Part shown: one piece after another, positions 33,766 to 47,900 of the stretch
Position numbering within the stretch: position 1 is the first letter of the stretch
Layout: the number at the start of each line of letters is the position of its first letter
Source: Lycium barbarum
Taxonomy: Eukaryota; Streptophyta; Magnoliopsida; Solanales; Solanaceae
Assembly: GCF_019175385.1 (NCBI RefSeq)
Contig: NC_083339.1
Coordinates: forward strand, 110,965,601 to 111,029,600
Length of the DNA: 64,000 nt
Reading direction: 5' to 3'
Position numbers and translations under genes: made by a program
The notes under the pieces: model-generated
Told to the model about the DNA's origin: nothing
Seen by the model: the letters and a program-made list of their open reading frames with translations, nothing else
Database searches by the model: none

Positions 33766-36700
33766 ATGTCGACAGAAGGATTCACCACTCAAAATCCTCC
33801 TGAATCAAACCAGCCCATGCTCTCCCCAAAATCCTAAACCTCCATCAATTTAAATCTTGGTACCTCCTCCTCAAAATCCTCTGTCTTCAGTCAAACTCGC
33901 AAATAAACTGTACCCTCTTCAGTCACCTCTATCCAAATCGAAAAAGATGACACCATCAGTAGTGGGTATACAATATCAGTGTCTATGTACCTTCAAACAA
34001 CTTACGAAAGAGATGAACAGGACAGTGGTACAGAAGTTACTAGTCAACCCTTCAAGAACATAGAGAAATTAGTCAAGCTAAAGAGGACCTGGTCTCTTCA
34101 GGGCCTGTTGAAGGAAAAGTCAGGCATGACAAAGAGGAACAAACCACTCAGATTGATAAAAAAAAAAGTTGAAAAAGGTAACCCTTCTTATGTTGATCTT
34201 GGTAAAGGAGTAGAGAGTCAATGGATGAGTCTCCCATAAAAGTAGATGGTACTATTTTTGGGATTGGTCAGGGACGTTTTTGTAGGATGAATAGTGATGT
34301 TTCTCTTATGGAAGAACTTGCTCAGACCACGTGTACCATGAGTGAGTTAAAAAATGTGAGGTCTTCACAAGAAAGAAATGAGAGATCAGTTCCCTTTTCA
34401 CGAGGAACCCTTGAAATTGCACCTATGACAGCTCCTGTGTGGGATGAGGCACCAGGGTCATCTAGGAGGAACCTAGACCTGATCCTAAGTCCTGAGCCTG
34501 TACCTCATGATGTCGTACCTCTTGTTGAGATGTTTAAAATAAAGAAAAGGTCAAAGGTCAAAGAAACCAAAGGATCCACATCCTCGATGAGAACTGCCTT
34601 TGGTCGAACCTCACCAAGAACCAAGTAGAGTAAGCATGCAGCTAAGGTAGCCATTGAATAAGCTTTTCAAGAAAGTAAAGCCAAAGGTAGAAAAATAGCT
34701 AGGGGTTTTCAGACAAAGAGTAGATTGATTGATGAAATTGAGTTAGTGGATGTGGAGAATGAAGTTGCCAAAGGTAATGATAAAGAGAAAGAAGTAGGAG
34801 CGGAAGATGTCTCAGAGGGAAATGTCATACCCCTTTTTAACCGGGTTAAAGTAGAAGTACGACATATTGGTGATTCCTATTTTTGTTTATTTTAAGGAGT
34901 CGCCACCTAATTATTTATGGTGAATTAGGACACCTAAAGTTTGTTAAAGTTATTTTAAAGTTAACTCTATTTTAAAAGTCTGCGAAACTTAAGATTCTAG
35001 GTAAGGGTTCAATTAGTCTAAAGGGAAGGTATTAGGCATCCTTTAAGACCCATTAACAATGGTTAACCGACCGGACTTATAATTAATTAGACTTAAGTGT
35101 AAATATAGTATTTTTAAATATTTAAGAAAATATCTTGAAAGTATTGCTAAAGTTATAGATAGAAGTAAAATGTTGTTTAAAGTAAAACTTGTAGAAAAGT
35201 AGTGGTTGAATAAAAAAAGAGTTTAGTTATAAATAAACTAAAGGAACGGAATGAGTAATGTTCATATGTATTCGGAATATGAATTACGCCAACTAGCAAA
35301 TTAAAATGTATTTGTAAAGTTATTGCAAGATTAATATTAATGTTTTAACAAATATGTATTTCAAGTGTTCTAAGATAAAAGAGTAAATCTTGATTCTTTT
35401 AGCTCGATGTGGTCGTGCTAATTTGAAAAATCAGTCATTCAAATAAATGTTATGAATACTATAAATAGTTTGGAACATAAATAGAAATGAATATAGTTTG
35501 TAGAATTAACTACCCTTTACTAAACTAAACCCACTAATTTATTAAGGTTCATCTAAATTAAACAAAAAAAAAGTGTTAGTCACACAACACAAATTAAATG
35601 CACGAAAAGAAAATAAAATAAACTAGAGGAGCAAATAAGTTAAATGAGCTCAGCCCATTTTGACGGACTGCTGCCGCGTTACTGTTGCTATTGGGCTTCG
35701 GCCCAGAATCAGTTTTATACACTGCTGCTGAATGCTGTTCCTATCTATTGGGCTTTGGCCCAGAAATTTTGTTTTTTTTTTTCTATTTTTTGGCTGCGGA
35801 CAAGGCTGACTCGAGAAGAAGATTTTTGTTGGGCTTTGATCCAACACCGAATGCGGGAGATGACGAGTCCCTTGGACTCGTATGCGAGATGTCATGCATA
35901 AAACGAAGAGAAAAGGATCAGTATACAATCAATACATGTAAGATATAAACTCAAACAACTCAGCAGAGCGTATATATTCTATGTATATTTGAAGTATACC
36001 TTATGTATACATAGGTATACAAGCAATTGTAGGTGCATTGAAAATATTCTAACCAGCTGATTAGGCTACACAGAAACTCAATTATAGATATTTCGGGACA
36101 GTAGTAGCTAGGCCTAACAACACTACATTCCCATCATGTGAAATGTTTGTTTCCTTTAAAATCAGTGGTTTCCTTTAAAATCAGTAGTTCCTTAAGTATA
36201 ACATTGAGATCACATTGTAGCAGCCAACAATTAACAAAGAAGAACAACAGCATAGGAGATTATTATGATCGTAACCATAGTTCCAAACAACAAACATTAC
36301 AACCTAGCAGATAGGTAGCACAGCATATTAGCATCATTTTGTTCAAAAGAGAAACTTCAAACACAAAGCAAGGCAAAGCAGAACATTCATCAGGGGATTG
36401 ATAATCAACAAAGGTGCACAATAACAGTTTTGTTTTCCTGATAAGCAATTTCAGTATTCTATCCTATTCTAATTAAAATAGCTCAACAAATAAGTACTGA
36501 GACTCACTGATCACATAAATTAACATGAGCACCAATGAAGGAATCCAAACAGAGATGAAACTAGTTAAAGTTGACTGAAACTACAGTAGTTCAAAAGGGC
36601 AGGGGATAGCAATTCAATACTTCACAAGACATTTATCAAGTAGGGAAATCTATTAACAATTTAGTGATTTTAATTTAATCAGGGACTGCCTATAGTTACT

Positions 36701-39700
36701 TAACAACTTCTAAGCAAGCAGTAAGAAAATAAGTTAAACAAGTATAGTCGAAGTCATTGCAGCATACAGGACAACAACATGTACCAAACATGATGGCCAT
36801 TTTGACCATAGGTGAGGCAGCTAATTTCCCCTCGAAGTGTAGCATTTGTTTTTATCAAAGTAGTAATGTTTCATAGCAAACAACAAATAGCCACAGTTCA
36901 TAGTGTTTTAGAAGGACAGTCATCAATTAAAAAAAACAAAAGAAAAGAGGAATCTGGATAGTTTAAGTTTATATGCTACTCAAACATAACCACCAACTGA
37001 ATTTGAAAGAGTAAACAACATGACACAACAAAGAGAAAGAGATGCAAACATGCTAGCGAACTCAACATTTTCTCTACGCAGCAACCTGGAGAAGGAAACA
37101 AAATTTGAAAAGGGAGGGATAGTAATTTATGTCCTACACATAAGGACTAAGAGGGAAAATATTAACCGAGTAATCCAAACAAAACTTGACTCACATAAAA
37201 GTTGAAAACAGGACATAAATGAACATTTAAAGAGAGAGGAGACTTGCAACTTTTTAACAGAAACTTCAGCCAAAGTATTTATCATTTATTGAAGAAAAAT
37301 CATCCTTAGTTTAATTCATATAGAAGGGAAGAGAAAACAAACTGGAAACGTCTACCTAAACAAACTTAGCTTATATTTCTCGACAGATAGACGGATTTGG
37401 ACATTTCATTTATGTTCTTAATCAACTATAAACAAGCGGACTGCCGACAAACATGCCTGAAGCTATACATGATATTTAAAGCTTTAACGTCATAGCAAAA
37501 CAGGGGAATGTACATTCTATTAACGGCACTTAAGTATACTGAATAGCCCCCATTCACAGATCAACTTCAAACAAAGACGTTCTCTTTAAGATTGTAATGC
37601 TTATAAAACGAATGAACCCCAGGACATAATTTCTACCTAGGCAGCGACTAACGGATATTTCTACCAAAATAGCGCACACAAAAATGACAACTCACAGCAC
37701 CAAAACAAAGTAAAGCTAAGACTATTACAAAATCAACCAAGCCATGTTGAACTCCAAATAATACAGAAATGCAGAATTAAGACATTAATTTGAAATTACT
37801 AAACAGCAACAGAACATACACAGTTTCAAGTCCAAACATGATTTCAACACAACATTATCAGCTAAAGAAACTAAACAGCAGACGATATTACCTTTTTGTG
37901 GTACAGTGAAGTGGGGCGTCGAGGCCTCGAATCTACTCGAACACGACGAGCTCGAAATCGATTAAAGTAACTAAAGCTTCAGATTGGAAAGTGAAAATAG
38001 AGTAATATGTGGCTATTTTTCAGAACGAGGCTATCTTTTGATGAGGATTTCAGTCCCAAATCTTATATTTTCAACAGAAGGTTTTTTCTGATTTTAAAAT
38101 AAAATCAAGACTAGAGTAGAAACGAAGCTTAAGACCTGAGGACAGGAAACTTGTGTATCCTCCCAAAACCTGAGAAATCCCCCCCTTTCAACTGAGTAAT
38201 CCTTCTAAATTTATAGAGTGAGGATGAGAGGAGCGTATGAGAGAGGAGTTGCGTGGGGAACAAGGGGAAGTGGAGATAGCAGAGAACGTGGGGGACAGGG
38301 GAGAGTGGGAGAGAGCGTGAGAGGGAGAGCGGAGGTGAGACGAGAGAGATGAGAGAGGAAAGAGTGAGAGGCGGCGGGTGAAGGGAAAAGAGTAAGAGAA
38401 AGGGATTAGGGATTAGGTTAAAGGGTGAAGGGGAAATGGGTTGGACCGGGTCGGGTTTAAAATGTGTAATGGGCTGAATTGTTTTTGGGTAGGGGAATAA
38501 TGTGGGCTGGTCTGTTGAAGACATGGACTGGTTGGATTAAAACGTGTGGGCTGATTATTTGGCTGAAATTGTTGGTCTTTCCCCTCTATTTAATTATTCT
38601 TGGACTTCTAATTTAATAAGTAGTACAACATATATTATGTGAAGACAATTAATATGTAGAAAAATAATGATTTAACAAAGAGTTGTCTTGTAATTAATTT
38701 AACGAGTCCAAACCCGAAAACGAAACGATGACTAACCGTTTAAAATTTGTGATAAAGTAATGCTCATAATGTTGAAAATAAAAGTAGTGATATTAATAGT
38801 AGTAGCAATAAAAATATTGTGAAAAATAAAGTATTTAGCTCGTCAGTAAATTTAGAAACCCGAGTAAATTAAATAAAAGAGGGATAAAATTGGGTGTCAA
38901 CAGGAAATTGCTAAGAAGAAGGAAAAGAAGAGGAACAGTAAGTCAAGGGTCACACTAGCTAAGGGTGACAGGTCGACAAATAAATCAAACCCTTTAAAGA
39001 AGAGAAAGAGTAAGATAATTAAGGAATCCGGTTCTTTAAACGAGTAAAGGGTGAGTGAAATTGTTTCTCAAAGTGAAATGGAGAGAAGAGAAACTATGGG
39101 GAAACAAAAGGTGTTACTCGGAAGGGTGTTTGACCCTGAAGTAGCAGAAAAATATGGAATAAAAGAACTGATTGAAATTGTTGAATTTCAGGGATGGAGT
39201 CGTCTCTTTGCTCCACCTGTAACGAGTATGTATGAGGAACAGCTTTTTGAATTCTATGCAAATCTCTGCTACTCCGATGATCTCATTACTCTTATTGCAT
39301 CAGTTAGTGGTACTAAATTTGTGTTGGAGGAAAAGATATTGGGAGAAATTTTGAAAGTTCCTACTAAAGGGTTAAGAACCATAAATGGAAAGGCAGAGGC
39401 TTTAAATGACTTCAAGGTTATGATATTCAAGACTGGAGTAAAGGATGCCGGGTCAAGGGCTAGACTTTTGAAGAAAGAGCTGAAAGAAGAGTTTCAGTTC
39501 ATGTTTGAAATGGTGAACAAAGTCTTGCTTCCAAGAAAATAGGGTCGCACCAAGACTTGTATCAACGACCCGGTCATCATGGAGGCACTAACTATCAACC
39601 TTCATGCTATTATGATTGAGCATATCATCAAGGTGGAGAGGGCACCAGGGGGTCAACATGGGCTCCCATATGATTTCTTCTGACTAAAGTATTTGCTGAC

Positions 39701-40104
39701 TTCAAGGTCAGGATAGACAACGCTACTGCTGGCACTAAGAAGCATATGTTTCCATGAGAACTCTGGGGGAGTGTGAGTGTATACCTAAGAAAAGTGGTGT
39801 GGGAAGTGTCTCCACAATCTCAAAATTGCTGAAGAGGTCACTACTGCTGAACTACAAAGGGTAAATGCTGAGAATGTTGTCCTTCAAGCTTGGCTATCTG
39901 AGAAAGAGAAAAAAGTTGGTTCTCATGGTGCTCTGAAAGCTGCAAGACTGGAAGTTGAAAGGCTCAAGTCAGACAATGAGATGCTGATATTGAAGGTGGA
40001 TGAGCTCAAGTATCAGATGATCGAGGACCAGAGAATACACAATGAACGAATGAACAATTTCCTCAAAGCCCTAGCCCAAAATTCACAGAAGCCTAAAGCT
40101 CCTT
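33766..40104 (+). pseudogene. Sirevirus envelope-like ORF remnant, split by a solo LTR
   Basis: Starts near MSTEGFTTQNPP (33766). Degenerate coding with several stops runs to 34822 (VLDLILSP-like and KRSKVKETKG segments) and is cut by the solo LTR. It resumes at 38908 with a Lys-rich stretch, then a clean 163-codon frame (39051-39542) containing KYGIKELIEIVEFQGWSRLF and YEEQLFEFYANLCYSDDLIT. These match the 'putative plant transposon protein' domain often annotated as envelope-like. A C-terminal coiled-coil-like part follows (about 39830-40104: SEKEKKVGSHGALKAARLEV, LKSDNEMLILKVDELKYQM). No transmembrane segment is obvious. 'Envelope' is a positional name; no viral function is shown. Confidence 0.7.
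34823..38902 (-). mobile_element. Solo LTR (4080 bp) of an Ogre-like gypsy element
   Basis: On the minus strand it runs TGTTGACACCC ... GGGGTATGACA, with perfect 5 bp duplications GGAAA on both sides (34818-34822 and 38903-38907). The first ~330 bp (minus strand) match the LTR of the element at 19514-27162. A TATA-like CTATAAATTTAGAAGG lies at about 38202-38217. Towards its other end it carries GGTGGCGACTCC (near 34893-34904). No coding domain was recognised; the Ser/Pro-rich frame at 38129-38524 is low complexity. Confidence 0.85.
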
Positions 40105-40324
40105 AGCTTGTTCATGTCAAATTTATATTTCTATGCCTTTTTGAATCCTATGCCCTGTTTTCTATTGCTGTGTGACAATGTTCTGGCACTGATGACAATT
40201 TCTCCTTTATGCATTTTCTGATTTGGCTACTATGCTATGTATCTGTATTAACCGTTTGAGCTTTCTACTCTGTTGTGTGCCAGTCTAACTGCTTGCACGT
40301 TTCTCTTACTTCTCATGATAGTAT

Positions 40325-43300
40325 TGTCACGACCCAGCCCCGTGGGCCGCGACTGGTGCCCTACTTGGGCACCCAAACGGACATACAAACTAAATCATCT
40401 TTTTTAAACAGAGTTGAGAACGAATATTATCAAACGCATTCAAGTATATAGTAGAAGCCGACAAGGCTATATTTCAATATTTAGATAAATTCCAGAAAAA
40501 TTTCGGCAGAGTTTCCTTTGTTTTACAGACTATCCAAATTAACCCTGCGCACAGATAATACCAACAATGACCACCCAGGGCCAACAAAGCAACATTTAAA
40601 CATATGCGGACTGGCCGCCGCGGCGAATGGGATCGCCCAAACACAACATATACACGCATCCGTATAGAAAGACCCCAACCCACAAACATTTCTACAGACC
40701 TCTAAACAGACCGACGGAATCATATAACGGGACAGGGCCCCGCCGTACCCATGAACGAGAATATATATATACAGTAGTGACAGACTGTACCAAAAGATGG
40801 GCTCTGAATAAAAGAGCGCTCCAAATGGCAGAAAAGATATCCTAGACGGACGGATCAACAAACCTGTTGTCGGTACCTGCGCGGCATGAAAACGCAGCCC
40901 CCGAAGAAAGGGGGTCAGTACGAAATATGTACTGAATATGTAAAGCCTGAATTACAGAAACAAAATCATAACTGGTACAGAACGTACAGAAAAAAAAGTG
41001 AGTAGAAAATCCAAAGTATCAAATACATATTTTCAAAACATGCGGAGTGTGTACAGAAACATATGTCATATCAAATCCGGCCCCTGCCAAGGGACTCGGC
41101 AAACAGAACGTGGCCACCCTCCCGACGCTGGTGCCACAACACAGAAGAATCAGAATAGGGGCATAACCCCGTAACATAGTATATCATATCAGATGGCCAT
41201 GGCAAATCATATCATAACATGTGTACATGGCACAGCATACTCCACAAACCCATGTACACGTATACCTGCCCCCTCACATCGGGGCACGGCGAACAATGCA
41301 GAGGATTACGCTTGACAACATATCCTGGCCCGGGCTCAGTGTGGGAAACATTGGGGCATCCACGAATAGAGTAGTGAGAAACTAAATGCAGTTAAAATAT
41401 CATAAATATTTTCAGAGACTCGATGAGGCATATCAATGACAAACCAATTCAATGAAGTCAGACGGGATCATAATAAGTGAGTTTCGGATGTCATAATGAA
41501 TTACAGAAGCATACCTTTCTGAAGTCGTTCCGAGTGCCAAAACAATTTATAAGACTTAATGAATTATTTAAAACAATTTTTGTACAAAGTTTGGAAATCA
41601 ATGCTTTCAAAGACATAATTGTTCATACTTCATCACAACATACATAAGAATGCCAAGAAATATATATAAGGATCATAACGTGCTCGGATTTCGAATTTGG
41701 AATTTCCTCGAGGCTCGTGATATAGCCTATTGAAAACTAAGGCATGCCAAAAGAAAGAAGGGTTGCGCTTTACATACCTCGTACGCACTCCAAGATATCC
41801 AATCTAAAGTAAATTCCAATCTACGCCTCGGGCTCCCCAAGGTCTACAAATATGCCAACGAATATCCAATATTAAACATAGGCACTTAAGCCATTCATTC
41901 CAAACTAACAGAAAATTCTACAGAAAATTCGGCAGCACTTCCCCTGTAAATAGGCCATCCCGAGAATTTAACTCGCTCAAAATCAACAGCAACAACCACA
42001 ATAACCAACCTAGCAACTCCAATAACCAATCCGAAAGACAATATTACATTAATACTCTCTTTTTCATCATTCGACAACTTTCCAAATATTCAATTCAACG
42101 GCTTACCTTCAAGCCAACATCAACGCCTATACATTCAAATACTAACCCAAACCCACACTAACAACATTCAAGAACATTCTAAACAATTCACATAATATTT
42201 CCAACGATCCAACAATTTCTCCAAATTGGGCCGAAAACAGCCCCTAAACTAAAACATAACGATGCCCGAAATTCTAACGAACACTTACAACATACCAAGC
42301 AGCCCATATACACTTCTTATGACTTATTTCATGCCATCTTTTCAGCAAATTTCAGGGAAATACAACAGCAGCCACACGACACCACATCATCTATCCATAT
42401 GTAAGTAAATCACATTATTATCTCTATAATCCTTACAACAACCCACAACAATTTTAACTCCAACTCTAACCATTAAATTCCTTCATTCTCATCACATAAT
42501 CTATGATTACAACAACCAAAATATTAATTCAAATCAGCCCATCAAATTTCAATTAAAAACAGCCCCTACGGCATTCAACAACATTTCAACAACATTCCAA
42601 CATTCGTGCAATTCATGTTGCCAAGTTACAACTATGCTTCAACATCAAGATACATAATTTCACACATACAATTTACATTTGCATATTCCCCACACGTCCA
42701 ACTTCATCATCAAACACATAGAAAAATGATCAACTCTTACCTTAACAAGTTGGCTTTTTCCACTTAGCTAGAATTTGTGAAATGAACTAATACTTGTTCT
42801 TGTTGCTCCAAATTAATTCTCCACGTTATTATCACCTTCCTAAGGGCTGAAATACCTAGAAAATCTGATTTTTGGATCAACAAATTTGAGCTCCAATTTT
42901 GCTAGCCATGGCCGAATGCCATGGCTTATGCTCTCTCTCTCTCTCTCTCTAGCTTGTATATCAACGTTTCCTTCACGTATACACCATATTAAACCTTTAA
43001 TCCAAATTGATAACATGAGTGGGAGGTTGAAATTACCTTTAGCAATCAGAAACTTCAAGAATCTTGTTCCTCTTTCCAGCTGCTTGCTTAACAACACAAA
43101 AAAAAACTTAGGCTACAACTTCTCTTTAACTAATATCATGTCAAGGGTCTAGGATTTAGCTTATATGATGGCTCAATTAGAAAGGGGGTTTGGGAGAGAA
43201 AATAAGGGTTTTGGATCTGTTTTAGGTCGTGTGAAATGATATAGGGCAAAGTGGTGACTTATCTATTGAGTTTAATGGGCCTCATGGGCCGAAATGTGAG

Positions 43301-43962
43301 TGTTTGGGTCGGGTCCAAACTTGCTGCCCTGCCAGCCCAACTTGCATCGTCCATATCTCCTTATCCCGATATCATTTTGACGAGCGGTTTGTTGCATTAC
43401 AAACTAGACTCGATGAAATTCATTTTAGGCTTTTGAAACACCTTAAAACTCCTCATATTCAAGGAGATATGCCTCCTACAATATAGACTAAAATCGGGTC
43501 CGAAATTTTACTGAAGTTGTTCCGATTCATTTCGTTTAACTTCTAATCCTCTTCCAACCTTATGTAACCTCTTATGCATACATATACACACTTATATACA
43601 TCAATAAAAATCCATATACACATCTCGAAGGGCCCAGAGACTCACAATAACCTTAAACATAACTAGAGAACTCACAAAACTTTGACGAAACTCCAATCGC
43701 AAAAGTATATTCATATCTTTTGTCCACCCTCTATATCATTACTAATAATCTCAAATACTTTAAAAGGTCACTCACATTACTTCATATACATACTCATAGC
43801 GCGATTCCACACCCTTTAGGTAACCGTGTCGCCTTGGGATACTTAAGGAAACCATGTAAATATAACGATATTCTTACTAACTCGATTAACTTTCCTTGAA
43901 CCTTCTTAACTCATTCTTTCTTGTTTTAATACAAGTAGCACAGATTATTATGGAGTGTAACA
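40325..43962 (-). repeat. Left-hand (3') LTR of the LARD-like element
   Basis: TGTCACGACCCAG at the left and GGAGTGTAACA at the right, 3638 bp, near-identical to 44998-48635. It contains a short CT microsatellite at about 42930-42950. Confidence 0.95.
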
Positions 43963-43980
43963 TTCTTCCCCCCTTTGGAA
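43963..43980 (-). promoter_or_regulatory. Polypurine tract of the LARD-like element
   Basis: The minus strand reads CCAAAGGGGGGAAGAA just before the 3' LTR. Confidence 0.8.
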
Positions 43981-44981
43981 CATTCGTCCTCGAATGTTAC
44001 ATTAGTGTTGTATAAGCATACTTAACCTTTCACCCTTCCTAGTCAATCTTATCCTTCACAACCTCACAGCCTGTCTTACCAATACATTCGCATCCGTCAC
44101 AATTCATTTTCCTCTGTACTCTCATCTTAATCATACTACGACTTCTTTTACTATAAACTCGTCATAATTTTTTCCTTGCTTATCAATTCAGTCGGTACCT
44201 TACTATAACACTTTATCAAGATTATCCAGCCTTTTTCTAAATCATCTCTTAGTATCATAAACCCTTTCCAAATTATTCTTTTTACCATATCGATATCGAC
44301 TTCCTAATTACTATTACCATCGATTAGGCAGTCAACTTATTTCTCGAGGTCATCCATATTGGCAAATTATTCAAATCATATCCTTACTATTGACACAACC
44401 TTTCAAAACATATTACAAACCTATGTCTCATTCTCTTTTTCTATTTCTGGGAAAATTTGGGCAGAGTTTTTTATGTACTTCTTACTATCCCAAAACCTCC
44501 ATGCAGGAAATACCAACAATGCCTCACAGGGACAACATTTATACGTATATACACATCATATCATATCATAGCCACACAGGGCTCCCAATATTAACAACAG
44601 TATAAAAGTGATGAACATACCTCGTATGCCCAACTCAAACTGCACCTGTTATACTTTCTCTTTAAATTTTCAACTTTACATTTCAATCGCACATCCATAC
44701 CTTACTCGACTTATACCTTTCGTACCTTTGCTTACCTGCGTACTTTGAAACTTCCAATATCATCAATCACTTTCTTCTGTCGATGTCGTTCTTCAGTTGA
44801 AATCAAATGTTAGTATAAAGAATTTCATTTCCTATGACTGGGCTCTATTGCACGATCTTAGATATGAAAGAAAGGTAACACCCTAAATGTCCTGTAGCCT
44901 CCTGTTTATAGATGTGGTGCACAACACACCGATAAACAAGACTCTACTAGACACGGTCTGTAGACATTCCGAGGACGAACT
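43981..44981 (-). other. Non-coding interior of the LARD-like element
   Basis: About 1 kb without retrotransposon domains. It carries TCGTCCTCGAATG and GAGGACGAACTG motifs at its two ends. Confidence 0.8.
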
Positions 44982-44993
44982 GCTCTGATACCA
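44982..44993 (-). promoter_or_regulatory. Primer binding site (initiator tRNA-Met)
   Basis: The minus strand reads TGGTATCAGAGC, 4 bases inside the right-hand LTR. Confidence 0.9.
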
Positions 44994-44997
44994 CTTC

Positions 44998-47900
44998 TGT
45001 CACGACCCAGCCCCGTGGGCCGCGACTGGTGCCCTACTTGGGCACCCAAACGGACATACAAACTAAATCATCTTTTTTAAACAGAGTTGAGAACGAATAT
45101 TATCAAACGCATTCAAGTATATAGTAGAAGCCGACAAGGCTATATTTCAATATTTAGATAAATTCCAGAAAAATTTCGGCAGAGTTTCCTTTGTTTTACA
45201 GACTATCCAAATTAACCCTGCGCACAGATAATACCAACAATGACCACCCAGGGCCAACAAAGCAACATTTAAACATATGCGGACTGGCCGCCGCGGCGAA
45301 TGGGATCGCCCAAACACAACATATACACGCATCCGTATAGAAAGACCCCAACCCACAAACATGTCTACAGACCTCTAAACAGACCGACGGAATCATATAA
45401 CGGGACAGGGCCCCGCCGTACCCATGAACGAGAATATATATATACAGTAGTGACAGACTGTACCAAAAGATGGGCTCTGAATAAAAGAGCGCTCCAAATG
45501 GCAGAAAAGATATCCTAGACGGACGGATCAACAAACCTGTTGTCGGTACCTGCGCGGCATGAAAACGCAGCCCCCGAAGAAAGGGGGTCAGTACGAAATA
45601 TGTACTGAATATGTAAAGCCTGAATTACAGAAACAAAATCATAACTGGTACAGAACGTACAGAAAAAAAAGTGAGTAGAAAATCCAAAGTATCAAATACA
45701 TATTTTCAAAACATGCGGAGTGTGTACAGAAACATATGTCATATCAAATCCGGCCCCTGCCAAGGGACTCGGCAAACAGAACGTGGCCACCCTCCCGACG
45801 CTGGTGCCACAACACAGAAGAATCAGAATAGGGGCATAACCCCGTAACATAGTATATCATATCAGATGGCCATGGCAAATCATATCATAACATGTGTACA
45901 TGGCACAGCATACTCCACAAACCCATGTACACGTATACCTGCCCCCTCACATCGGGGCACGGCGAACAATGCAGAGGATTACGCTTGACAACATATCCTG
46001 GCCCGGGCTCAGTGTGGGAAACATTGGGGCATCCACGAATAGAGTAGTGAGAAACTAAATGCAGTTAAAATATCATAAATATTTTCAGAGACTCGATGAG
46101 GCATATCAATGACAAACCAATTCAATGAAGTCAGACGGGATCATAATAAGTGAGTTTCGGATGTCATAATGAATTACAGAAGCATACCTTTCTGAAGTCG
46201 TTCCGAGTGCCAAAACAATTTATAAGACTTAATGAATTATTTAAAACAATTTTTGTACAAAGTTTGGAAATCAATGCTTTCAAAGACATAATTGTTCATA
46301 CTTCATCACAACATACATAAGAATGCCAAGAAATATATATAAGGATCATAACGTGCTCGGATTTCGAATTTGGAATTTCCTCGAGGCTCGTGATATAGCC
46401 TATTGAAAACTAAGGCATGCCAAAAGAAAGAAGGGTTGCGCTTTACATACCTCGTACGCACTCCAAGATATCCAATCTAAAGTAAATTCCAATCTACGCC
46501 TCGGGCTCCCCAAGGTCTACAAATATGCCAACGAATATCCAATATTAAACATAGGCACTTAAGCCATTCATTCCAAACTAACAGAAAATTCTACAGAAAA
46601 TTCGGCAGCACTTCCCCTGTAAATAGGCCATCCCGAGAATTTAACTCGCTCAAAATCAACAGCAACAACCACAATAACCAACCTAGCAACTCCAATAACC
46701 AATCCGAAAGACAATATTACATTAATACTCTCTTTTTCATCATTCGACAACTTTCCAAATATTCAATTCAACGGCTTACCTTCAAGCCAACATCAACGCC
46801 TATACATTCAAATACTAACCCAAACCCACACTAACAACATTCAAGAACATTCTAAACAATTCACATAATATTTCCAACGATCCAACAATTTCTCCAAATT
46901 GGGCCGAAAACAGCCCCTAAACTATAACATAACGATGCCCGAAATTCTAACGAACACTTACAACATACCAAGCAGCCCATATACACTTCTTATGACTTAT
47001 TTCATGCCATCTTTTCAGCAAATTTCAGGGAAATACAACAGCAGCCACACGACACCACATCATCTATCCATATGTAAGTAAATCACATTATTATCTCTAT
47101 AATCCTTACAACAACCCACAACAATTTTAACTCCAACTCTAACCATTAAATTCCTTCATTCTCATCACATAATCTATGATTACAACAACCAAAATATTAA
47201 TTCAAATCAGCCCATCAAATTTCAATTAAAAACAGCCCCTACGGCATTCAACAACATTTCAACAACATTCCAACATTCGTGCAATTCATGTTGCCAAGTT
47301 ACAACTATGCTTCAACATCAAGATACATAATTTCACACATACAATTTACATTTGCATATTCCCCACACGTCCAACTTCATCATCAAACACATAGAAAAAT
47401 GATCAACTCTTACCTTAACAAGTTGGCTTTTTCCACTTAGCTAGAATTTGTGAAATGAACTAATACTTGTTCTTGTTGCTCCAAATTAATTCTCCACGTT
47501 ATTATCACCTTCCTAAGGGCTGAAATACCTAGAAAATCTGATTTTTGGATCAACAAATTTGAGCTCCAATTTTGCTAGCCATGGCCGAATGCCATGGCTT
47601 ATGCTCTCTCTCTCTCTCTCTCTAGCTTGTATATCAACGTTTCCTTCACGTATACACCATATTAAACCTTTAATCCAAATTGATAACATGAGTGGGAGGT
47701 TGAAATTACCTTTAGCAATCAGAAACTTCAAGAATCTTGTTCCTCTTTCCAGCTGCTTGCTTAACAACACAAAAAAAAACTTAGGCTACAACTTCTCTTT
47801 AACTAATATCATGTCAAGGGTCTAGGATTTAGCTTATATGATGGCTCAATTAGAAAGGGGGTTTGGGAGAGAAAATAAGGGTTTTGGATCTGTTTTAGGT

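Noticed and set aside
35644..35948. Overlapping small ORFs on both strands
   Set aside because: They lie in the solo LTR, overlap each other, and show no family motif.
38129..38524. Pro/Ser-rich 131-residue protein
   Set aside because: Low-complexity frame in the leader-like part of a solo LTR. No domain.
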